The notes under the pieces: model-generated
Databases searched by the model: none
What the model was told of the DNA's origin: nothing
The model's input: only the letters and a program-made list of their open reading frames with translations
Made by a program: the position numbers and the translations under genes
Shown here: positions 6,700 to 13,384 of the stretch, piece after piece
How positions within the stretch are numbered: position 1 is the stretch's first letter
Layout: every line of letters starts with the position of its first letter
NCBI GenBank assembly: GCA_035509275.1
Contig: DATJLU010000123.1
Coordinates: forward strand, 1-16,467
Reading direction: 5' to 3'
DNA: 16,467 nt
Source of the DNA: DAHUYF01 sp035509275
GTDB lineage: Bacteria > Pseudomonadota > Alphaproteobacteria > ATCC43930 > CGMCC-115725

Positions 6700-7830
6700 T
6701 TGAGCAACGCAAGCCCCGTCACGCGCTACCGCAACAACCTGCAAGGCGAAATGGACAGCGCCGCGCTCTATCGCGCCTTGGCCGCGGCGGAGCCCAATCC
6801 ACAGCTCCAGCAGGTCTATAACCGCCTTGCCGCGGTCGAAGAGGCGCATGCCGAGTTCTGGCGAAAGCGGCTCACGGGCGCCGGCGCCTCGACCAAAGGC
6901 GGCCATCCCTCCTGGCGCACGCGCGCGCTCGCCTGGGCGGCGCGGCGCTTCGGTCCCGACGTCGTCCTGCCGCTGGTGAGTTCGCTCGAGCGCTCCGATT
7001 TCGACAAATACGACGCCCAGCCCGAAGCGCGAGCTGCGGGAATGCCCGCGGACGAGCGATCGCACTCGCGCGTCATCGCCGCCATGGCACGGCCGCCGCA
7101 TGGCGGGCTTTCCGGCGGCGCGCTGGCACAGCTCGAAGGCCGCCACCGCAGCGCCGGCGGCAATGCGCTCCGCGCCGCCGTACTCGGCGCCAATGACGGG
7201 CTCGTCTCCAATCTGAGCCTGGTGATGGGCGTCGCCGGCGCCGAGCTCTCCGCCCGCACCATTCTGGTGACCGGCCTCGCCGGGCTGATTGCAGGCGCCT
7301 GCTCGATGGCGATGGGCGAATGGCTGTCGGTCAACAGCTCGCGCGAATTCTATCAGCAGCAGGTCAGCACCGAAGCCGCCGAGCTGAGCGAGTTCCCGGA
7401 GGAGGAGAAGCAGGAGCTGGTGCTGATCTATCAGGCAAAGGGGCTTGCGGAGAGCCAGGCCAAGCTGCTCGCCGAGCGCATCATCGGCAATCGCGACACG
7501 GCGCTCGACACACTCGCGCGCGAAGAGCTCGGCATCAACCCGGAGGAACTCGGCGGCTCGGCCTGGACCGCCGGCGCGACCTCCTTCCTGCTCTTTGCCG
7601 GCGGCGCGATCGTGCCGGTACTGCCGTTCTTTGCGCTCGCCGGCAGCGCCGCGATCGCGGCGAGCCTCGCCCTCAGCGCTGCCGCCATGTTCGCGATCGG
7701 CGCGGGAACGACGCTCTTCACCGGGCGCGGCGTCGCCTTCTCGGGGCTGCGGCAGCTCGCCATCGGCATTGCCGCAGCCGGTGTCACCTACGGCGTCGGC
7801 AAGCTCATCGGCGTCGCGCTCGCGGGCTAG
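6700..7830 (+). CDS. Ferritin-like domain fused to CCC1/VIT1 iron-manganese transporter
   Basis: The start is a TTG at 6700: AGGAGG at 6687-6692 lies 7 nt upstream, and the protein homology begins right there (SNASPVTRYRNNL). The frame upstream to 6469 is antisense to msrB and is rejected. The 376-residue protein has an N-terminal rubrerythrin/ferritin-like region (about 8-130) with candidate di-iron ligands E17, E47, H50, E119 and H122. A CCC1/VIT1 membrane domain follows (about 155-376), with LGANDGLVSNLSLVMGV (162-178), GEWLSVNS (206-213), a soluble acidic loop and three C-terminal hydrophobic helices. Proteins of this architecture are thought to sense or bind iron and export Fe2+ or Mn2+ across the inner membrane; MbfA of Agrobacterium and Bradyrhizobium is a functional relative. 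The divergent msrB neighbour supports a role against metal-driven oxidative stress. It converges with the DUF1330 gene. Confidence 0.92.
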   Translation: MSNASPVTRYRNNLQGEMDSAALYRALAAAEPNPQLQQVYNRLAAVEEAHAEFWRKRLTGAGASTKGGHPSWRTRALAWAARRFGPDVVLPLVSSLERSDFDKYDAQPEARAAGMPADERSHSRVIAAMARPPHGGLSGGALAQLEGRHRSAGGNALRAAVLGANDGLVSNLSLVMGVAGAELSARTILVTGLAGLIAGACSMAMGEWLSVNSSREFYQQQVSTEAAELSEFPEEEKQELVLIYQAKGLAESQAKLLAERIIGNRDTALDTLAREELGINPEELGGSAWTAGATSFLLFAGGAIVPVLPFFALAGSAAIAASLALSAAAMFAIGAGTTLFTGRGVAFSGLRQLAIGIAAAGVTYGVGKLIGVALAG

Positions 7831-7872
7831 GGCGACGATGGCCGGGAGCTTCAACCGGTCGGGCGTCGCGCG

Positions 7873-8178
7873 CTAGCGCGGCGTCGCTTCGCCGCCCTCG
7901 ACCATCACCGTCTCCACCTCGCCGGCGCCGTTGCGGCGGAAGGCGGCCGCGGCATCGTATTCGGGCGAGCGGAAGCAGGCGATCCCCTGCTCCATGGTGG
8001 GGAACTCGATGACGACGAAGCGGTGGAATTTGTGCGGGCCTTCCATCATCTCGTAGCGCCCGCCGCGCGCCAGCACCCGGCCGCCATATTTGGCGATGAT
8101 CTCCGGAACGAGATCGGTATACTTCTTGTACTCGACCGGATCGATGATCCGGGACCGGGCGACCCAATAGGCCGGCAT
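7873..8178 (-). CDS. DUF1330 family protein
   Basis: This 101-residue cytoplasmic protein starts MPAYWVARSRIIDPVEYKKY and contains RVLARGGRYEMMEGP (50-64), VVIEFPTMEQ (71-80) and SPEYDAA (86-92). This set is typical of DUF1330, a dimeric alpha/beta-barrel (ferredoxin-like) family related to NIPSNAP and monooxygenase-like folds, with no settled function. ATG 8178 has GGGAGGT at 8183-8189; the upstream extension to 8292 overlaps the VOC gene and is rejected. It is divergent from the VOC gene across only 55 bp, so the two may share a regulatory region. The stop codon lies inside a 12-bp palindrome, CGCGCTAGCGCG (7869-7880), next to the convergent CCC1 gene. Confidence 0.92.
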   Translation of the reverse strand: MPAYWVARSRIIDPVEYKKYTDLVPEIIAKYGGRVLARGGRYEMMEGPHKFHRFVVIEFPTMEQGIACFRSPEYDAAAAFRRNGAGEVETVMVEGGEATPR

Positions 8179-8233
8179 CGGCACCTCCCGTCGGCTGCGG
8201 GCCGCATTAGAGCGCGACGCCGGAGGCTTTGCC

Positions 8234-8689
8234 ATGCCGCTTTCGCATCTAGAGCATTTCCTCATCCAATCCGCCGATCTCGAGGCCACCAAGGATTGGT
8301 ATGTCCGCGTGCTGGGTCTGCGCGAGGGACCGCACCCCGATTTCGGCGTGCCGGTCTACTGGCTCTATATCGGCGAGCGCGACGTGCTGCACCTCACCGA
8401 AGGCGGTGCGACGGTGAGCGAGAACCGCAAGCGCTATCTCGGCCAGGAATCTGAGGCGACCCATGGCTCCGGGGTCGTCGATCACGTCGCTTTCCGCGCC
8501 ACCGGCCTCGCCGAGATGATCGCGAACCTGCAGCGTCTCGGCATTGCCTTCAAGGAGCGCCAGGTCGACGCCCAGGGCCTCTACCAGCTCTTTCTCTTCG
8601 ATCCCAACGGCGTCAAGATCGAGCTCAACTTCGCCGCCGCCGAAGCCAAAGGCCGCCGCGCCGAAGTCATGGCATCTGATTTCCGCTAG
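8234..8689 (+). CDS. VOC family (glyoxalase/dioxygenase-fold) protein
   Basis: The 151-residue protein has a ribosome binding site CGGAGG at 8221-8226 and a 7-nt gap to the ATG. It shows the two paired beta-alpha-beta-beta-beta modules of the vicinal oxygen chelate superfamily. The first opens HFLIQSADLEATKDWYVRVLGL (8-29) and the second opens VDHVAFRATGLAEMIANL (82-99). DPNGVKIELNF (123-133) closes the fold. Candidate metal ligands are H8, H53, H84 and E130. Members include glyoxalase I, extradiol dioxygenases and antibiotic-binding proteins; the sequence does not decide between lyase/isomerase and dioxygenase activity. It is divergent from the DUF1330 gene and convergent with the DUF1194 gene. 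Confidence 0.9.
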   Translation: MPLSHLEHFLIQSADLEATKDWYVRVLGLREGPHPDFGVPVYWLYIGERDVLHLTEGGATVSENRKRYLGQESEATHGSGVVDHVAFRATGLAEMIANLQRLGIAFKERQVDAQGLYQLFLFDPNGVKIELNFAAAEAKGRRAEVMASDFR

Positions 8690-8713
8690 GCGAACTCGCG
8701 CAGCGAGTTCGTC
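8689..8713. repeat. Palindrome / hairpin 1 after the VOC gene
   Basis: CGAACTCGC at 8691-8699 pairs with GCGAGTTCG at 8703-8711 over a 3-nt loop. Adding G8690-T8712 (wobble) and G8689-C8713 gives an 11-pair stem that starts at the last base of the VOC stop codon. There is no T run, so it is not a canonical intrinsic terminator; it may be a REP-type palindrome or a bidirectional pause/decay signal. Confidence 0.7.
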
Positions 8714-8716
8714 CGC

Positions 8717-8756
8717 GGCGGCATCAGCGGTTGCGCGAGCAACCGCGGGAGCCGCT
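8717..8756. repeat. Palindrome / hairpin 2 with symmetric internal loop and GCGA tetraloop
   Basis: GCGGTTGC (8727-8734) pairs with GCAACCGC (8739-8746) around GCGA, a GNRA-type tetraloop. Outside it, a symmetric 4x4 internal loop (ATCA / GGGA) leads to a second stem, GCGGC (8718-8722) with GCCGC (8751-8755), plus a G-T closing pair. With hairpin 1 it fills most of the 93-bp spacer between two convergent genes. Confidence 0.7.
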
Positions 8757-8782
8757 CCTCTCCGGCCGGCCTCGTTCTTGGA

Positions 8783-9520
8783 CTACTTCGCCGCCGCCGC
8801 GCGTATCGGCTGCTCGGCGGCTGCGATCTCGCTCACCAGCTTTTCCGTGATCGCATCGCCGAAGGATTTGAAATCCTTCACCACCAGCAGGAAGCCGCCG
8901 GTGCCGCCGACGACGTTCTGCTGGTAGTATGCCGGCAGCCCTTCCGGCGGCTGGGTATGCGCGAAATAGCCGGGGTTGGGGTGCTCGTTGATGATGGCTA
9001 GGCCGTTGATGGTGATGCCCGCCGCAATCGCCTCGGCCCGCGCGTCCAGCACCGGCCGTCCCGAATTGTTGGTGCCGTCGCCCGAGACGTCGATGACGCG
9101 CCGCTCCGCCGTCACGCCCGATTTGGCAAAATAGCCGCGGCTGAAATCGAGCGCGGCGCTGATCGAGGTGCGGCCGACGAAGGAACGCGGCGCATGCAGC
9201 AAGGTCGCGGCGAAGCTGGCGGCGGTTTCGCCGTCGCGCACCACGGTCCAATCCGCCACCACTTCCTGCTCCTCGGGACCTGACCACTCGACGAAGCAGA
9301 TGGCGACCGCGCCATGGGCGCCGGCGGCGATCGCCTTCAACACGCGCGGAGAGGTGACCGCCGCGGCATAGCCCTGGCGCTGCAGCTTGAATTCATCATC
9401 ATCGATGCTGCGCGAGACATCGGCCGCAAAGATGAGCGCGACATCGACGGTCTCCGCGCGCACCGGCGCGGCGTGAGTGAAGAAAGCGGCCATGGCAGCC
9501 GCAGCCAGGACCCAGCGCAT
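8783..9520 (-). CDS. Secreted DUF1194 von Willebrand factor A-domain protein
   Basis: The 245-residue precursor has a signal peptide of about 22 residues (MRWVLAAAAMAAFFTHAAPVRA) with likely cleavage before ETVD, so it should act in the periplasm. The mature part is one VWA fold with a complete MIDAS: DVSRS at 34-38, Thr118 in GRTSIS and Asp148 in SGDGTNNSG. The DVALIFAADVSRSID opening is the hallmark of DUF1194, common in alphaproteobacteria and without an assigned function; protein or metal-ion binding is inferred from the fold. The ATG at 9520 is chosen for the signal peptide and for GGGAGG at 9526-9531; a longer frame to 9583 adds a non-signal extension. It is divergent from hrpB with a 127-bp gap. 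Confidence 0.92.
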   Translation of the reverse strand: MRWVLAAAAMAAFFTHAAPVRAETVDVALIFAADVSRSIDDDEFKLQRQGYAAAVTSPRVLKAIAAGAHGAVAICFVEWSGPEEQEVVADWTVVRDGETAASFAATLLHAPRSFVGRTSISAALDFSRGYFAKSGVTAERRVIDVSGDGTNNSGRPVLDARAEAIAAGITINGLAIINEHPNPGYFAHTQPPEGLPAYYQQNVVGGTGGFLLVVKDFKSFGDAITEKLVSEIAAAEQPIRAAAAK

Positions 9521-9532
9521 CGCCGCCTCCCG

Positions 9533-9547
9533 GAATTCGGACAATTC
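9533..9547. promoter_or_regulatory. Inverted repeat GAATT-N5-AATTC next to the DUF1194 ribosome binding site
   Basis: This short AT-rich dyad lies 13-27 bp upstream of the DUF1194 start codon, right beside its ribosome binding site. It may form a small leader hairpin or be an operator. The rest of the 127-bp divergent gap shows no clear promoter. Confidence 0.3.
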
Positions 9548-9647
9548 AGCATAAGCCCGGCGCCCGCCCCCTGGGAAGCACACGAACGCGCGAGGGACGA
9601 CCGCCAGGCGCCTGCTCTGGCCCCCACCGATGGGCTATAGGAGCGGC

Positions 9648-12182
9648 ATGACGCCGCCCGATCTCGCCTTATGGTCAACCGCTCTGCCGGTGGCGGATGC
9701 CCTGCCGGCGCTCGGCGCGGCCCTTGCCGCTCCCGGCGCGGCGGTGCTGCAGGCGCCGCCCGGCGCCGGCAAAACCACGCTGGTGCCGCTGGCACTGCTC
9801 GACGCCGCCTGGCTCGGTGGCGGCCGCATCGTCATGCTGGAGCCGCGCCGCCTTGCGGCCCGCGCCGCAGCCCGGCGCATGGCTGACATGCTCGGCGAGG
9901 CGGTCGGCGAGACCGTCGGCTATCGCACCCGGCTCGACACCCGCATCGGTCCGAAGACGCGCATCGAGGTGGTGACCGAGGGCATCCTGCTGCGGCTGAT
10001 CCAGGACGATCCGGCGCTCGACGGCATCGGCCTCGTCATCTTCGACGAGTTCCACGAGCGCAACCTCGACGGCGATCTCGGCCTCGCGCTGGCGCTGGAG
10101 GCGCGGCGCCATCTGCGCGAGGAGCTGCGGCTTCTCGTCATGTCGGCGACGCTCGACGGCGAGCGGGTGGCGCGGCTCATCGGCGAGGCTCCGGTCATCA
10201 CCAGCGCCGGGCAGAGCTTTCCCGTCGCGCTCCGCTATCTCGGCCGGCCGGAGCGGCTCGATACCGCAATCGCCGCGGCCATCCGCCGGGCGCTCGCGGA
10301 GGAAGAGGGCAGCCTGCTGGTCTTCCTGCCGGGCGGCGCCGAGATCCGCCGCGTCGAGCGGCTCTTGGGCGAGTTTGCGCCATCGCCGGAGATCGTCGTG
10401 GCGCCGCTCTATGGCGATCTGCCGCAAGCGGCGCAGGATGAGGCGATCCGCCCGGCACCGGCCGGACAGCGCAAGCTGGTGCTCGCCACCCCCATCGCCG
10501 AGACCAGCCTCACCATCGAGGGGATTCGCGTCGTCATCGATAGCGGGCTGGCGCGCGCGCCGCGCTTCGATCCCGCGAGCGGCATGACGCGGCTCGACAC
10601 GGTGCGGATCTCGCAGGCCTCGGCCGAGCAGCGCCGCGGCCGCGCCGGCAGGCTGGCGCCCGGGATGTGCTTCCGGCTGTGGAGCGAGGCCGAGCAGACG
10701 CAGCTCCGCCCGTTCGCCGTTGCCGAGATCCTCGAAGCCGATCTGGCGCCGCTGGCGCTGGAGCTGGCGCGTTGGGGCGCCCCCGACCCCGCTGCGCTCG
10801 CCTGGCTCGACCCACCGCCGGCCGCAGCCTTTGCCCAGGCCGCCGAGCTGCTGCGCGAGCTCGGCGCGCTCGACCGCGAGGGACGCATCACCGCGCATGG
10901 CCGCGCCATGGCGCAGCTCGGCCTGCATCCCCGGCTGGCGCATATGGCCCTCATCGCCCGGCAGCAGGGTCAAGGACGGCTCGCGGCCGAGATCGCGGCG
11001 CTGCTCGGCGAGCGTGACATCGTGAAAGCGGCGCCCGGCCATCGCGACGCCGATCTGAGGCTCCGCATCGAGCTGCTGCGCGAGCGCGGGCAAGCACGCC
11101 ACCTGCCCCCCGGCCTGTCGCTCGAGCGCGGCGCCGCGGAGCGGGTTCGCCAGGCGGCGCGGCTGCTGCAACGCCAGCTCGGTCTCGGCGAGGACGAGGC
11201 GCCGCCGCCGGGCGCCGCCGGCCGCGTCCTGGCGCAGGCCTATCCCGACCGCATCGCCCAGCGCCGCCCCGGCGCTCTCGGCCAATTCCGCTTGTCGAAC
11301 GGCCGCGGCGCCGAGCTGCCGCCGACCGACCCGCTCTGCGCCGAGGAATTCCTCGCCGCCGCCGAGCTCGATGGCGAGCGCCGGGTCTCGCGCATCTTTC
11401 TCGCCGCGCCCTTGAGCCGCGCCGAGATCGAGGAGGATTTCGCCGCGGCGATCGAGACGAGCGAGACCGTCGCCTGGGAGAGCCGCGATCAGGCGGTGCT
11501 GGCGCGCCGGCAGGTGCGCCTCTTCACGCTGGTGCTGAAGGACGAGCCGCTGGCCAATCCGCCGGCCGAGCGCGTCATCGCCGCCCTGCTCGACGGCATT
11601 CGCGAGCTCGGGCTTGCCGCCCTGCCCTGGAGCCGCGATGCCGACAGCCTGCGTCAGCGCGTGCTTTTCCTGCGCCAGCTCGACGGCGCCGAAGCTTGGC
11701 CCGACCTCTCCGACGCTGCCCTTCTCATCGGCCTCGAGCAATGGCTCGGCCCCTTTCTCGCCGGCATCAGCCGCCGTGCGCAGCTCGAGCGGCTCGATCT
11801 CGTCACCATCCTGCGGTCAGGGCTGAGCTTCGAGCAGCTTCGGGCGCTGGAGCGACTGGCACCGACGCATGTGACGGTGCCGAGCGGCTCGCGCCTGCCG
11901 ATCGACTACGGCGGCGAGATGCCGGTCCTCGCCGTGCGCCTCCAGGAGATGTTCGGCGCGCGCGAGACGCCCACGATCGCCGATGGCCGCGTCCCGTTGC
12001 TGCTGCATCTGTTGTCGCCGGCCGGACGGCCGCTGCAGGTCACGCGCGATCTCGGTGGCTTCTGGCGCGGCAGCTATCCCGCGGTGCGCAGCGAAATGCG
12101 CGGCCGCTATCCCAAGCATCCCTGGCCCGACGATCCGCTCGCCGCGCCGCCGACGGCGCGGGCGAAGCGCAAGGCACGATAG
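9648..12182 (+). CDS. hrpB: ATP-dependent helicase HrpB (DEAH/RHA-like, DEFH variant)
   Basis: The 844-residue protein (family about 810-850) is a superfamily 2 helicase of the DEAH/RHA group, expected to unwind RNA in the cytoplasm; the bacterial substrate of HrpB is not well defined. Helicase motifs run in order: Walker A PPGAGKTT (37-44), EPRRLAARAAA (65-75), DEFHER (133-138, the HrpB-typical replacement of DEAH), SATL (166-169), TPIAETSLTI (about 282-291) and QRRGRAGR (328-335). The C-terminal half contains a helicase-associated region and the HrpB-specific domain ending in GRYPKHPWPDDP and a basic tail. The ATG at 9648 has AGGAG at 9639-9643; an in-frame ATG at 9630 would add six residues and skip that site. 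The gene converges with the GpdQ-like gene over 12 bp. Confidence 0.97.
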   Translation: MTPPDLALWSTALPVADALPALGAALAAPGAAVLQAPPGAGKTTLVPLALLDAAWLGGGRIVMLEPRRLAARAAARRMADMLGEAVGETVGYRTRLDTRIGPKTRIEVVTEGILLRLIQDDPALDGIGLVIFDEFHERNLDGDLGLALALEARRHLREELRLLVMSATLDGERVARLIGEAPVITSAGQSFPVALRYLGRPERLDTAIAAAIRRALAEEEGSLLVFLPGGAEIRRVERLLGEFAPSPEIVVAPLYGDLPQAAQDEAIRPAPAGQRKLVLATPIAETSLTIEGIRVVIDSGLARAPRFDPASGMTRLDTVRISQASAEQRRGRAGRLAPGMCFRLWSEAEQTQLRPFAVAEILEADLAPLALELARWGAPDPAALAWLDPPPAAAFAQAAELLRELGALDREGRITAHGRAMAQLGLHPRLAHMALIARQQGQGRLAAEIAALLGERDIVKAAPGHRDADLRLRIELLRERGQARHLPPGLSLERGAAERVRQAARLLQRQLGLGEDEAPPPGAAGRVLAQAYPDRIAQRRPGALGQFRLSNGRGAELPPTDPLCAEEFLAAAELDGERRVSRIFLAAPLSRAEIEEDFAAAIETSETVAWESRDQAVLARRQVRLFTLVLKDEPLANPPAERVIAALLDGIRELGLAALPWSRDADSLRQRVLFLRQLDGAEAWPDLSDAALLIGLEQWLGPFLAGISRRAQLERLDLVTILRSGLSFEQLRALERLAPTHVTVPSGSRLPIDYGGEMPVLAVRLQEMFGARETPTIADGRVPLLLHLLSPAGRPLQVTRDLGGFWRGSYPAVRSEMRGRYPKHPWPDDPLAAPPTARAKRKAR

Positions 12183-12194
12183 CGTCGCGCGACC

Positions 12195-13016
12195 CTACTC
12201 GTCGATCTGGGCGCCCTTCTCCCAGAAGGGATAAGGCCCGGCATAGCGGCCGATGACGGCGGTGTGGCTCACCATGCCGCTCGCGGGCCGCCAGAGATGG
12301 AGCTGATAGCCGGGCGGCTCCAGCATGAAGCCGGGAGCGCCGTCGGGGGTGAGATCGAGCGTCACTTGATGCGCCGTGCTCGGCGCGGTGCTGGCGATGG
12401 CGCGCGGGCCGAGGCGGGCCTGGATCGAGCGGTGGAGATGGCCGCAGAGCACCCGCTCCACCTGAGGATGGCGGGCCAGAATGGCGGCGAAGCGGTCGGC
12501 GCCGTTGAGGCCGATGCGGTCCATATGGGCGATGCCGGTGGCGAAGGGCGGGTGATGCATGATGATCACCGTCGGCCGCTCGGGCGCTTCAGCAAGCGTG
12601 CGGTCGAGCCATTGCAGCCGCTCCTCGCAGAGCTCGCCGCCGGACTGGCCGGGGATCACCGTGTCGAGCGCGACGAGCCGGACCGGGTGGTCCTCGATGG
12701 CATAATGGAGAAAGCCCGAGGCCGGCAGATAGCCATCCACGCGGAAGGCCTGGCGCAGCGCCTCGCGCTCGTCGTGGTTGCCGGGCACGAGATAGACCGG
12801 CCTGCCCAGCGGCGCCAGCAGCTCTCGCAGCAGGGCGTACTCCTCGGGCCGGCCGAAATCGGTGAGATCGCCGGTGGCGACGACGATATCGGGGCCGGGA
12901 TCGAGAGCGGCGACCGCCGCTACGGCGGCAGTAAGGCAGGCGGCGGTGTCGACGACGCGATAGGCGATCTTGCCGCGCGCCTTGATGTGGAAATCGGTGA
13001 TCTGCGCAATGAGCAT
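12195..13016 (-). CDS. GpdQ-like class III phosphodiesterase (metallophosphoesterase)
   Basis: The 273-residue protein closely resembles glycerophosphodiesterase GpdQ (274 residues) and CpdA-type cyclic nucleotide phosphodiesterases. The binuclear metal site is complete: D8 and H10 (TDFH), D50 (GDLTD), N80 (GNHDE), H154 (MHHPP), H193 and H195 (GHLH). Features shared with GpdQ include GRPEEY (55-60), TAHQV in the C-terminal part and YAGPYPF near the end, which favour GpdQ over CpdA. It should hydrolyse phosphodiesters such as glycerophosphodiesters, or possibly cyclic nucleotides, in the cytoplasm; no signal peptide is present. The start has GAGG at 13022-13025 with a 5-nt gap. It lies convergent with hrpB and divergent from kup, without an obvious functional link. 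Confidence 0.92.
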   Translation of the reverse strand: MLIAQITDFHIKARGKIAYRVVDTAACLTAAVAAVAALDPGPDIVVATGDLTDFGRPEEYALLRELLAPLGRPVYLVPGNHDEREALRQAFRVDGYLPASGFLHYAIEDHPVRLVALDTVIPGQSGGELCEERLQWLDRTLAEAPERPTVIIMHHPPFATGIAHMDRIGLNGADRFAAILARHPQVERVLCGHLHRSIQARLGPRAIASTAPSTAHQVTLDLTPDGAPGFMLEPPGYQLHLWRPASGMVSHTAVIGRYAGPYPFWEKGAQIDE

Positions 13017-13384
13017 TGGAGCCTCACAGCAAGAGGAGCGCGTCCCCGTCCGCCTTGATTGATGAGCGCTTTCAAGGCCGTAGGCGGTCGGCCCGAAAGA
13101 TTGCGGCCGGCGCCGATTCCGTCAATCGCGCTTCCGGGCGCGGCGGAATGAAGCCAGCCTGAGGCCAAAACCCGACTTCCCGCACCCGCGTCATGGTCTT
13201 CCCCTCCCCGTATCCCGGCGTTTTCTGGTTCTCGAGCCTGGCGCCACCGGTGCACCCCCATGATATTTCGGCGCGCCCGCTCTGGCCAGAGCGACGCTCG
13301 TTGGGGTATGGCGTTCTCCCCCCGTAGGGCTTAAGGTTCGCCCCCTTCGGCCGGCGGCCGGTCCGCCTCCGGAGTGACGGAGTC
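13017..13384. other. 368-bp gap between the GpdQ-like gene and kup
   Basis: This gap must hold the promoters of both flanking genes, but no convincing -35/-10 pair was found. A possible 40-codon minus-strand ORF lies at 13072-13194 behind a GGGGAGGGGAAG purine run. In the kup leader a perfect 10-bp palindrome TCTGGCCAGA (13281-13290) overlaps GAGCG-A-CGCTC (13289-13299), and a GGCCGG-rich stretch lies near 13349-13362. I do not recognise a known riboswitch here. Confidence 0.5.
13072..13194 (-). CDS. Possible 40-residue small protein or leader peptide (uncertain)
   Basis: The ATG at 13194 is preceded by GGGGAGGGGAAG (13198-13209), an unusually strong purine run at ribosome-binding distance. 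The ORF encodes 40 residues with a Pro/Arg-rich C-terminus (MTRVREVGFWPQAGFIPPRP at the start) and ends 55 bp before the GpdQ-like start on the same strand. I do not recognise it. It could be an upstream peptide for that gene, or chance: the frame is open further upstream, as is common in DNA this GC-rich. Confidence 0.2.
   Translation of the reverse strand: MTRVREVGFWPQAGFIPPRPEARLTESAPAAIFRADRLRP

Noticed and set aside
9675..11741. 688-codon open frame on the minus strand opposite hrpB
   Set aside because: It is antisense to a protein with complete helicase motifs, has low-complexity Arg/Ala/Leu/Gln-rich composition and no recognisable domain. Long antisense frames are expected in high-GC codon usage.
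13017..13384. kup leader considered as a known riboswitch (for example c-di-AMP type)
   Set aside because: I could not find the conserved core elements of any riboswitch class; only short palindromes are visible.
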